Assembly: GCA_964401455.1 (NCBI GenBank)
Contig: CAYNYI010000019.1
Location: 1-32,076, forward strand
From: CAYNYI01 sp964401455
Lineage (GTDB): Bacteria; Fibrobacterota; OXYB2-FULL-49-7; CAYNYI01
Direction: 5' to 3'
DNA: 32,076 nucleotides
Each line of letters starts with the position of its first letter. Position 1 is the first letter of the stretch. Shown here piece after piece: positions 1 through 6,805 of this stretch. The notes beneath the pieces were generated by a model, which was not told where the DNA came from, made no database searches, and saw nothing but the letters and a program-made list of their open reading frames with translations. A program made the translations under genes and the position numbers.

Positions 1-1360
1 TTTTGGCTATAATATACTTAGGTCTCAGGTAAAACTCTCTCCGCGCCTTATCGCAATATTCAACAAGGTATTCTGCCGGAAGATCTGTCATGCTGACCAC
101 CGAATTATGGAGGCCTTCCCCTGTCAGCCAGTCCGAGTAATTTTTTGGGATAAGGTATTTATTGGACCTTGCCCATTCATATGCTTCTGTTCCGGGGTAA
201 ACCATCAGAGGGTAGAACTGGTCCGTGTCCGGATTGAGTTTTTTTGCAAATTTTAAAGTCTCTTCAAGCGTTTCTCTGTTTTCTCCGTCATTTCCGACCA
301 TGAAGCAGCCATGAATTAAAATCCCTGCTTTTTTGGCGTCTTTTACAAATTTTTGTATTCTGTTAAGCTCAGTCTTCTTTTTTATATTATCCAGGATTTC
401 CTGAGAGCCGCTTTCGAATCCGACGCAGAAAAGCCTGCAGTTAGCTTTATGAAGCGTCTTCATTGTTTCAAGGTCTACATCCGCTCTTGAATTTGCGGAC
501 CAGGGAATCCGGTCGGCTTTTTTCTGAATAATAAGCTCCGCGATGCGGGCAGCACGTTTTTTATTTATGGTGAAGGTATCGTCTTCTATCATTATTTCCT
601 TCACTTCCGGAAAATTGTCGCAGACATATTTGAATTCTTCGGCGACATTTTCCTCTGAACGGGTTCTATAGGCGTGGCCGTGCATTGTCTGGGGCATTAC
701 GCAGTAGGTGCAACGGTGGGGGCATCCCCGACCCGTAACAAATACCATAATCGGATGTCTGCTGTGGCCGTAGAAATAGTCTGAAATATCAAGGTGCTTT
801 TTATAGACTTCCGACACAAAAGGAAGCTCATCAAGGTCTGTGACAGGATCGGCCGGAGGGTTTTTTACGGCTTTTTCATTTTCCCGGTAGCAAATTCCTT
901 TCAGGTCCTTCCAGGGGGTACCTTCCGAAATTCTGGCGGCCAGGTCTCTGACCGTATAGTCGTATTCGCCGAAAGCGGCCAGGTCAACAGCATCCGATCT
1001 CATGACGGTTTCCTCAGGCAGCGCGGAGACGTGAGTGCCAACCATACATAGAACCGAGTCCGGACTGGATTTTTTTATCTCTTCTGCGACCTTAAGGTCA
1101 TTATCTATACTTGGTGTACTGGTATTCATTATTATGAGACCGGGAGAAGCAGAGGATATCAGGCGAACGGTTTCGGCGGTGTCATGACCGGCTGCGGGAG
1201 CGTCTATCAAAGAAACCTCGTGGCCGGCTTTTTCAAGAACTCCTGTAGCATAAGCAAGCCACATTGGATAATAAAGTGTGCCGCTTTTAGCGACGGCGGG
1301 GCTCCGTGATTCTCTCGAGAAACGTTTAAAAAAAGGCGGATTCAGAGTAATAATCTTCAT
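1..1360 (-). CDS. B12-binding-domain radical SAM protein (3' end outside window)
   Basis: The reading frame opens at an ATG at 1360 and runs without a stop to base 2, so at least 453 residues are present and the C-terminus lies beyond the window. Residues 1-175 look like the Rossmann-type cobalamin-binding domain of this superfamily (start MKIITLNPPF, then a YYPMWLAYATGVLEKAGHEV-type helix), but the classical DxHxxG cobalamin motif is not visible. The radical SAM core follows, with CPHRCTYC giving the CxxxCxxC cluster ligands at C213, C217 and C220. Such enzymes cleave S-adenosylmethionine with a 4Fe-4S cluster; members include methyltransferases and BchE/HpnJ-like enzymes acting on lipids or cofactors. 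The substrate cannot be inferred because the neighbours are unrelated. The Shine-Dalgarno signal is poor, but the N-terminus fits the family. Confidence 0.88.
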   Translation of the reverse strand, partial: MKIITLNPPFFKRFSRESRSPAVAKSGTLYYPMWLAYATGVLEKAGHEVSLIDAPAAGHDTAETVRLISSASPGLIIMNTSTPSIDNDLKVAEEIKKSSPDSVLCMVGTHVSALPEETVMRSDAVDLAAFGEYDYTVRDLAARISEGTPWKDLKGICYRENEKAVKNPPADPVTDLDELPFVSEVYKKHLDISDYFYGHSRHPIMVFVTGRGCPHRCTYCVMPQTMHGHAYRTRSEENVAEEFKYVCDNFPEVKEIMIEDDTFTINKKRAARIAELIIQKKADRIPWSANSRADVDLETMKTLHKANCRLFCVGFESGSQEILDNIKKKTELNRIQKFVKDAKKAGILIHGCFMVGNDGENRETLEETLKFAKKLNPDTDQFYPLMVYPGTEAYEWARSNKYLIPKNYSDWLTGEGLHNSVVSMTDLPAEYLVEYCDKARREFYLRPKYIIAK

Positions 1361-1597
1361 AGTCGTGTTTTCCGGTGTTAAAATTTTTCAAGACTAAATA
1401 TAATTAAAAAAACATACTACAGACCAGATATGTCGAAGGTCATGAGCAAAGGGACTTTTGTTGAGAAATTCAACATTTACAACGATTTTAAGGAGGAAAT
1501 TATTGAAAGATCTTTTTCTTAAAAGCACTGCAATATTGGCATTGTAAATTCAGAAAAAGGAAACCAAAAAAATTACAGAGGATACCGGGCAAAATTT
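1361..1597. other. Divergent intergenic region between radical SAM and EAL-GGDEF genes
   Basis: This 237-base AT-rich stretch separates two divergent genes. It holds a short inverted repeat GTTGA-GAAAT-TCAAC at 1460-1474 and, after it, a very strong ribosome binding site followed by a 14-codon ORF (listed separately). A TATAAT hexamer lies at 1399-1404 on the plus strand but has no good -35 box at the right distance. I looked for a c-di-GMP (GEMM) riboswitch because the downstream gene is a c-di-GMP protein and saw none of its conserved blocks. Confidence 0.4.
1503..1547 (+). CDS. Possible 14-codon leader peptide or gene remnant with strong RBS
   Basis: A TTG start at 1503 reads MKDLFLKSTAILAL and then TAA. 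It is preceded by AAGGAGGA at about 1490-1497, the best Shine-Dalgarno match in the window, at a suitable 5-6 base spacing. The peptide resembles the first half of a signal peptide (a lysine, then a hydrophobic run) that is cut short. It lies 50 bases upstream of the EAL-CBS-GGDEF gene, which has only a weak ribosome binding site, so the short ORF may be a leader peptide coupled to it. It could equally be the stump of a lost secreted-protein gene or chance. The ORF is seen directly; its translation is inference. Confidence 0.3.
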   Translation: MKDLFLKSTAILAL

Positions 1598-3394
1598 ATG
1601 AAAAAAGAGAAACTGCTTTACAAAATTCCGCTTTCCATGAAGAGGTTTGATATCAAAGAACAGATTAAAAATCTTGAATATGATTTTCAGCCGGTTGTCA
1701 GCTGCATTTCCGGAAAAGCTTTGGGCTATGAGGCCTTTGTGAGAAATTGCGGTATTACCGGGCATGATTTCCCTGAAACCATGTTTGAGGAGTTTCTGGA
1801 GAGCGGGATACTCTTCGAAACAGAAATTATCCTTCTTGGTAAAGCATGTGCCGCTTTTTCCGAAATTCCTTTTTTTCGCGATGTAAAGCTGTTCTTTAAT
1901 ATTGAAGTTGAAACGATCACGGAAACAGAAGATTTCGCCAAAAAGATCATTACCATTCTTCGTGATTATAAGATACCCCCGGAATGCCTGGTTCTTGAGA
2001 TCCGGGAAAGGGATGCCACGCCGGATTATTATGTTTTAAGAGATGAGTTGGAAGCACTGAAAGCAGAGGGTATTAATATCGCCCTTGACAACTATGGAAG
2101 GCGTAACAGCGGATATGAACTGCTTTATTACTCTTCTCCGAGGTATCTTAAGATCGACAGATTTCTGATTGAGTCTATTAACAATAATATCAGGAAAAAA
2201 CAATTTCTGGCCGGAATTATAAATACCGCCCATGCTTCGTCCTGTACTGTAATAGGGGTGGGAATACAAACGACCGAAGAGTATTACCAATGCCGGCAGC
2301 TTGGTTGTGATTTTGCTCAGGGAAATTTTATACAAAAGCCTCAGCGGAAAACAGAAGGGCTTAAGAGTGATTACACTGAAATTAAAAAACTGAGTATGTC
2401 CGACAAAAGGTGTTCGACCCCCGGAGAGGACAATGAATTCCAGAATACCGTTGAGTATGTTCCTCCTATATCTCTCGGTACAAATATGTTCAAGGTCCTT
2501 GAGATATTCAGAAAATACAAGAAATACAGGTTTTTTCCCATAGTGAACTGCGCGGCCGAGCCGCTTGGAATAATCAGGGAAGATGACTTGAAAAGCCTGG
2601 TTTATTCTATGTACGGTATAGAGCTGATGAAGAATTCTTCTCTGGGTTATAAGCTGGATAAATTTATTGTTTCTTGTCCTGTCGCTGAATCCGGTATAAG
2701 TCCCGGGAATCTTCTTGATCTTTATGCCGGCTCAGGCAATCCTGAAGGTGTCATTATAGTCAAAGACCTGAAGTACACCGGCTTCCTGAGAGCGGAATCC
2801 ATACTGCGGATTATTCATGAGAAAAATATGGAAAGTGCCCGCGACCAAAATCCTTTATCAAAACTTCCCGGCAATTTTATGGTTAATAGATTTGTGTCTG
2901 AAGCTATGGATGCGCGTAACGAGACCTTTGTTTTATGTTATTTTGATTTTGACGACTTTAAGCCATTCAATGATTCATACGGTTTCAGAAAGGGCGACAG
3001 GGCGATACTGCTTTTCAGCGAAATCCTGAAAAAACATTTTTCTCACCTTGATGTTTTTATAGGTCATATCGGTGGAGACGATTTTTTTACAGGTTTTAGA
3101 AATCGCGGGCTTGAAAAATGCGAGAAAATTATCAGGGAAGTGGTCGATGATTTCAGGAGTAGCGCTGAGAGTCTTTATAATGAGGAGGACCGCTATAGAG
3201 GATATATTGAGACGATGGACCGTCATGGTACGCACAGGAAATTCAACCTTCTTGGAGTCAGCGCGGCCGCGGTTGAAGTTAATAGGGGCTGTCAGGTTGG
3301 CGCTTCTTTTGAGGAGGTATCAAGAAAACTTGCGGAGTTGAAAAAAAAGATTAAAAATAGCGGAAAGGGTTTTGACTCTATTTTAATTGAATAG
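1598..3394 (+). CDS. EAL-CBS-GGDEF protein, probably catalytically degenerate
   Basis: The 598-residue protein has three parts. An EAL-type domain (about 20-250) has YEAFVRN at 44-50 (EAL reads EAF), N101, E134, D164 and K185 kept, but the second Asp of the DD pair is N165 and the usual EGVE loop reads VGIQ (221-224), losing two glutamates important for phosphodiesterase metal binding. A two-CBS segment follows at about 285-410. A GGDEF domain (415-598) has YFDFDDFKPFNDSYGF and GGDDF at 492-496; the RxxD inhibitory site is absent. No membrane segment or signal peptide is seen, so it is probably cytoplasmic. The family normally degrades and makes cyclic di-GMP. Here the altered sites suggest a nucleotide-sensing or regulatory role, while weak cyclase activity of GGDDF remains possible. 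The start at 1598 has a weak RBS; an in-frame ATG at 1637 is an alternative. Confidence 0.88.
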   Translation: MKKEKLLYKIPLSMKRFDIKEQIKNLEYDFQPVVSCISGKALGYEAFVRNCGITGHDFPETMFEEFLESGILFETEIILLGKACAAFSEIPFFRDVKLFFNIEVETITETEDFAKKIITILRDYKIPPECLVLEIRERDATPDYYVLRDELEALKAEGINIALDNYGRRNSGYELLYYSSPRYLKIDRFLIESINNNIRKKQFLAGIINTAHASSCTVIGVGIQTTEEYYQCRQLGCDFAQGNFIQKPQRKTEGLKSDYTEIKKLSMSDKRCSTPGEDNEFQNTVEYVPPISLGTNMFKVLEIFRKYKKYRFFPIVNCAAEPLGIIREDDLKSLVYSMYGIELMKNSSLGYKLDKFIVSCPVAESGISPGNLLDLYAGSGNPEGVIIVKDLKYTGFLRAESILRIIHEKNMESARDQNPLSKLPGNFMVNRFVSEAMDARNETFVLCYFDFDDFKPFNDSYGFRKGDRAILLFSEILKKHFSHLDVFIGHIGGDDFFTGFRNRGLEKCEKIIREVVDDFRSSAESLYNEEDRYRGYIETMDRHGTHRKFNLLGVSAAAVEVNRGCQVGASFEEVSRKLAELKKKIKNSGKGFDSILIE

Positions 3395-3679
3395 TCAATC
3401 GGTTTTTTTTCGACCTTTATATTTTTTTATTATACGGTAGGTCTGTGAAACAGAAATCCCGAATTTTTCAGCTATATTTGTGCCGGCAATACCTTCGTTA
3501 TACATTTCGACTATTTTCAGATTTCTATCTTTGTGTTTTTCCATGAGTGAAGAAACTCCGAGTTTTAACCGGGCCTGGTGCACTGCTTGCCTTGAAATTC
3601 CGAATTTCTCTCCTATAGCCGCGTCTGTTAAACACTGCTTCTGCAACTTTATTAACTCTTCCCTGTTAAAACGGGCCAT
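3395..3679 (-). CDS. Small tandem helix-turn-helix DNA-binding protein
   Basis: The 94-residue product is almost entirely two helix-turn-helix units. The first (about residues 18-40) reads TDAAIGEKFGISRQAVHQAR and the second (about 64-86) AGTNIAEKFGISVSQTYRII; both share the core IxEKFGIS, so they look like an internal duplication. There is no catalytic, ligand or dimer domain, and the tail is basic (KGRKKTD). The start at 3679 is supported by GGGAGG (3687-3692) seven bases upstream. The gene is divergent from the XerC/XerD-like recombinase and its stop abuts the stop of the EAL-GGDEF gene. HTH units of this sort occur in resolvase/transposase-like and sigma-region-4-like proteins. The target is unknown; autoregulation or control of the divergent gene is inference. 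Confidence 0.75.
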   Translation of the reverse strand: MARFNREELIKLQKQCLTDAAIGEKFGISRQAVHQARLKLGVSSLMEKHKDRNLKIVEMYNEGIAGTNIAEKFGISVSQTYRIIKKYKGRKKTD

Positions 3680-3733
3680 TTCGGCGCCTCCCGCTCATGA
3701 ATAATTTAAATAACTTCATTAATCTTATTGTTT

Positions 3734-3762
3734 AATATATGACATTGTTCAAAATTTTGCAA
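3734..3762 (-). promoter_or_regulatory. Predicted promoter of the tandem-HTH gene
   Basis: On the minus strand TTGCAA (3762-3757) is followed after 17 bases by TATATT (3739-3734), a good sigma-70-type spacing. It would give a leader of about 50 bases before the ATG at 3679. TTGCAA is its own reverse complement, and read on the plus strand it is followed at 17 bases by TACGCT (3780-3785), so one -35 box might serve both directions. Confidence 0.45.
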
Positions 3763-3824
3763 GAAAATATTAATGCGGTTACGCTTTTTTTTATGTATTT
3801 GACACATATTATTATATTTAGGAT

Positions 3825-4703
3825 ATGTCTCTTGAACAACTTGCCGCCGAGTATCTGAACTATCTATATGCTGAAAAAGGCCTTTCCCGGAACAGCATCG
3901 ATTCTTATGAACGGGACCTGCAAAATCTTATTACATATAATGGCCCGGATTCCTTTCCAGATGAGAATGTAATCTCGGAATATGTACAGTTTCTTTTCAA
4001 ACATGGTTTGAAAAGCTCGAGTATCGCGCGTTTTCTCTCAAGCATTCGAGGGTTTTTCAGGTATCTTCTTTCTGAGGACTATATTGATTATGATCCGACT
4101 GTTAATCTGAAAACTCCGGTTCGGGAAAGGAGTTTGCCTGACGTTCTTGACCAGGAAGAAATCGCCGCGGTCCTTGAATCTCCGGATAAAGAAACTCCTG
4201 CAGGTCTGCGAGACAGCTCTCTTCTTGAGCTTATGTATGGTGGGGGCCTCCGAATTTCTGAGGCCCTCGGTGTCTCCTCTAATGATATTATCTTTGATGA
4301 GCACATAATACGGGTCATTGGAAAGGGGGCCAAGATGAGAATTGTTCCTCTCGGCGAAAAGGCTGCCGGAGCGGTTTCCGCTTATATTAACAGCGCCCGT
4401 CCCAGAATCAAAAAGCATAATTCTCCGGCCAACCTCATACTTAATTTAAGAGGGGGCGCCCTTTCCCGCATGGGTGCATGGAAAATAGTTGAAAAATATG
4501 TCAGATTATGCAATATAAAAAAACGTGTTACTCCCCACACCTTCAGGCATTCCTTTGCGACGCATTTACTTGAGGGCGGTGCCGACCTGCGTTCAGTACA
4601 GGAAATGCTCGGTCATGCGGATATATCAACTACCCAGATTTATACCCATCTGGATAATGACTATATAAGAGAAGTTCACAAAACATTTCATCCCAGAGGA
4701 TAA
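3825..4703 (+). CDS. xerD: Tyrosine recombinase XerC/XerD
   Basis: The 292-residue protein has the size and both domains of Xer recombinases: an N-terminal SAM-like core-binding domain (about 1-90, with GLSRNSIDSYERDL) and a C-terminal catalytic domain (about 105-292). All catalytic residues are present: R143 (GGLRISEAL), K170 (GKGAKMRIVPL), H238 and R241 (HTFRHSFATH), H264 (LGHADISTTQIYTH) and the nucleophile Y273. Xer enzymes resolve chromosome dimers at dif sites with FtsK. The 292-residue length and lack of accessory genes argue for the housekeeping enzyme rather than a phage integrase. It may head a plus-strand unit with the next two genes (30-base gap, then overlap). AGGA sits too close to the ATG to be a normal RBS. 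XerC versus XerD cannot be decided here. Confidence 0.92.
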   Translation: MSLEQLAAEYLNYLYAEKGLSRNSIDSYERDLQNLITYNGPDSFPDENVISEYVQFLFKHGLKSSSIARFLSSIRGFFRYLLSEDYIDYDPTVNLKTPVRERSLPDVLDQEEIAAVLESPDKETPAGLRDSSLLELMYGGGLRISEALGVSSNDIIFDEHIIRVIGKGAKMRIVPLGEKAAGAVSAYINSARPRIKKHNSPANLILNLRGGALSRMGAWKIVEKYVRLCNIKKRVTPHTFRHSFATHLLEGGADLRSVQEMLGHADISTTQIYTHLDNDYIREVHKTFHPRG

Positions 4704-4733
4704 AAAAATGTTATTTTATCGAAAACAGATTAA

Positions 4734-5849
4734 TTGAATAAAAAAAACTATATGAGTGAAATTAATACATCCTGGGAAATCGGACCGCTTAAAATTAAAA
4801 ACCGTCTGGTTCGCTCGGCTACCGCGGAAGGCTGTGCCCGGCCGGACGGCAGCGTTACAGCTCCACTGATTGAGGAATACCGGTGCTTAGCGGCCGGAGG
4901 GGTAGGGCTTATTATCAGCGGTTTTATGTATGTCTCTTTAGAGGGCAGAACAATGGTCTGTCAGACCGGAGCTCATGAAGACAGGCTTATTGACGGACTC
5001 AGTAATATCGCGGATGCGGTACATAAAGAGGGAGGAAAAATATTTGCCCAGCTCGCTCACGGCGGAAGGCAATGCCGGAAAGAAGCTGTCAGCCGTACTT
5101 TGGCTCCGTCACCGGTTTATGAACCGGCTACAGATCAAATGCCGGAAGAAATGGATGAAAGTAAAATATCAGAAACAATAGAAAAATTTGTCATGGCGGC
5201 AAAAAGGGCCGCGGCCGCGGGCTTTGACGGGGTACAAATACACGGGGCCCACGGATATCTTATAAGCTCTTTTAATTCGCCGCATACAAACAGAAGAAAA
5301 GATGAATGGGGCGGAAAAACCGGAGGCCGTGCCCGGTTTGTCTGTGCTGTTATAAAAGGGATCAAGGATAAACTCGGTCAGGATTTTCCTGTGTCCGTTA
5401 AACATAATGCTTCTGATATTCTGGAAAACGGGCTTTACCCGGACGAGAGCGCAATAATAAGCAAAATGATTGAAAAAGCGGGCGCGGATATGATTGAATT
5501 CAGCGCAGGAATGATGGAGTCGGGGAAAACAGCAATAATTAAAAGAAAAATTAATTCTCCAGAGAAAGAGGCTTATTTTAGAGAATACGCGGATATAGCA
5601 GGTAAAGGTCTTCGAATTCCAAAGGTTCTTACGGGAGGGATCAGGTCTGTGTCTGTTATAGAAGGCCTTTTGGAATCAGGCTATTTGGCGGCGGGTATGG
5701 CCAGGCCCTTTATTCATGATCCTGGCGTTGCGTCTGGGTTTGTTTCGGGAGAAAAAGATCGATCTTCCTGTAAATCTTGTCTTTTATGTACTTATGACGC
5801 CGGGGCAGGAAATGTTTGCGGTTATGCAAAAAGGAGAGGTGTGAATTGA
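4734..5849 (+). CDS. NADH:flavin oxidoreductase, Old Yellow Enzyme family, with C-terminal cysteine cluster
   Basis: The protein is a single FMN-binding TIM barrel. Family signatures are IGPLKIKNRLVRSATAEG at the N-terminus, AQLAHGGRQ, the substrate-site IHGAHGYLISSFNSPHTNRR followed by DEWGG, and a C-terminal phosphate-binding LTGGIRS and AAGMARPFIHDP. OYE-type enzymes reduce activated C=C bonds using NAD(P)H. After the barrel comes CKSCLLC, then ten residues and another Cys, close to the 4Fe-4S ligands of 2,4-dienoyl-CoA/enoate reductases. Unlike those enzymes it has no C-terminal FAD/NAD domain and stops at 371 residues, so electrons would have to come from a partner. The longest frame starts with TTG at 4734; ATG at 4752 is equally possible, and neither has a clear RBS. 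It overlaps the lipid kinase gene by four bases. Confidence 0.88.
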   Translation: MNKKNYMSEINTSWEIGPLKIKNRLVRSATAEGCARPDGSVTAPLIEEYRCLAAGGVGLIISGFMYVSLEGRTMVCQTGAHEDRLIDGLSNIADAVHKEGGKIFAQLAHGGRQCRKEAVSRTLAPSPVYEPATDQMPEEMDESKISETIEKFVMAAKRAAAAGFDGVQIHGAHGYLISSFNSPHTNRRKDEWGGKTGGRARFVCAVIKGIKDKLGQDFPVSVKHNASDILENGLYPDESAIISKMIEKAGADMIEFSAGMMESGKTAIIKRKINSPEKEAYFREYADIAGKGLRIPKVLTGGIRSVSVIEGLLESGYLAAGMARPFIHDPGVASGFVSGEKDRSSCKSCLLCTYDAGAGNVCGYAKRRGVN

Positions 5850-6805
5850 AATATACTTTTATTATAAACCCGATTTCCGGAGGAGGACAGGGGAAGGCTA
5901 TTGCCTCGGCTCTGCCGGAAGTTATCGAATCGGCGGGCATAGCTCCGTTTGATTACAAGATCGAATACACTTCTTTTCCGGATACTGTTCTTCAGGCCGC
6001 CGAATACGCAAAAAAATGTGACATGTTGATCGCGGTCGGCGGTGACGGTACGGCGGTGGACGTGATATCGGGGATAATGGAAAGTGGCTCTAACTGCCTC
6101 TTTACCCTTATACCTCTTGGTACCGGAAATGATCTCGGAAGAATTACAGGAGCGTATTCCTGTTTTAAAAAAGAAGGACTGAAAGGAATTATCGAAGGTC
6201 TTTTGAACCAGAAGAGCAGGGGGGTTGATGTCTGGAAGGTCAATAAGAAGCAGTATATGGTAAACTATTTTTCTGTTGGCTTTGATGCGGCTGTAGCTTC
6301 GGATTTCAACAATATGAGGACCAAGAAAAAATTCAGCGGATTATCTGTCTTTTTGAATTACCTTGGGTATTTCTTGTGCGCTTTCCGTAATATGAGAAAG
6401 AGAATATCGAGAGGCGCTTCGGCCACTATTGTAGATGAGAACGGCAGAGAAATTAAAATACGTCTTGGCAGATACAAGGCTTTTATTGTTTCCAATGTTC
6501 CGTCTTACGGCGGAGGAACCCTCCCCGCGCCGTCAGCAAAATTCGACGACCGAATGCTTGATATTGTTGTTGTAAGGCGAATGTATACTCTGGCCGGCCT
6601 TTTCTTTGTCAGATACTTTATGCCATGGTTTAAAAGGAAATATGCCGCGAGGCTTACTCATTTTTACGCTTCGAGTGTTTACCTTAAAGCATCCGTTAAA
6701 GACGAGTATCAAATTGACGGTGAGGTTAAGGAAAAAGCCGATAACAAGAACGGTGTCTTTTCTGTTGAGTATGCCGGGCAGATTAGGACAATTTTTTTCA
6801 GTTAG
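5846..6805 (+). CDS. Diacylglycerol kinase-family lipid kinase (YegS/DgkB type)
   Basis: I place the start at the TTG at 5846, giving 319 residues beginning MKYTFIINPISGGGQGK. AAGGAGAGG at 5830-5839 is correctly spaced six bases upstream, and a longer frame from 5816 would read through that site. The start overlaps the stop of the oxidoreductase gene (TTGA), a sign of translational coupling. The catalytic domain shows INPISGG at the N-terminus, GGDGT at 65-69 (ATP site) and PLGTGNDLGR at about 90-99. The C-terminal half has the beta-sandwich pattern with QIDGE. The family phosphorylates diacylglycerol, sphingosine or other lipids at the inner membrane face; the substrate is not readable here. 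The stop abuts the stop of the convergent heptose gene with no spacer. Confidence 0.9.
   Translation: MKYTFIINPISGGGQGKAIASALPEVIESAGIAPFDYKIEYTSFPDTVLQAAEYAKKCDMLIAVGGDGTAVDVISGIMESGSNCLFTLIPLGTGNDLGRITGAYSCFKKEGLKGIIEGLLNQKSRGVDVWKVNKKQYMVNYFSVGFDAAVASDFNNMRTKKKFSGLSVFLNYLGYFLCAFRNMRKRISRGASATIVDENGREIKIRLGRYKAFIVSNVPSYGGGTLPAPSAKFDDRMLDIVVVRRMYTLAGLFFVRYFMPWFKRKYAARLTHFYASSVYLKASVKDEYQIDGEVKEKADNKNGVFSVEYAGQIRTIFFS

Noticed and set aside
1380..1597. Possible c-di-GMP riboswitch before the EAL-GGDEF gene
   Set aside because: None of the conserved GEMM-I or GEMM-II sequence blocks is visible.
3395..4703. Recombinase plus HTH protein as a mobile element
   Set aside because: The recombinase has the length and motifs of housekeeping XerC/XerD, and no att-like repeats, cargo or flanking tRNA are seen.
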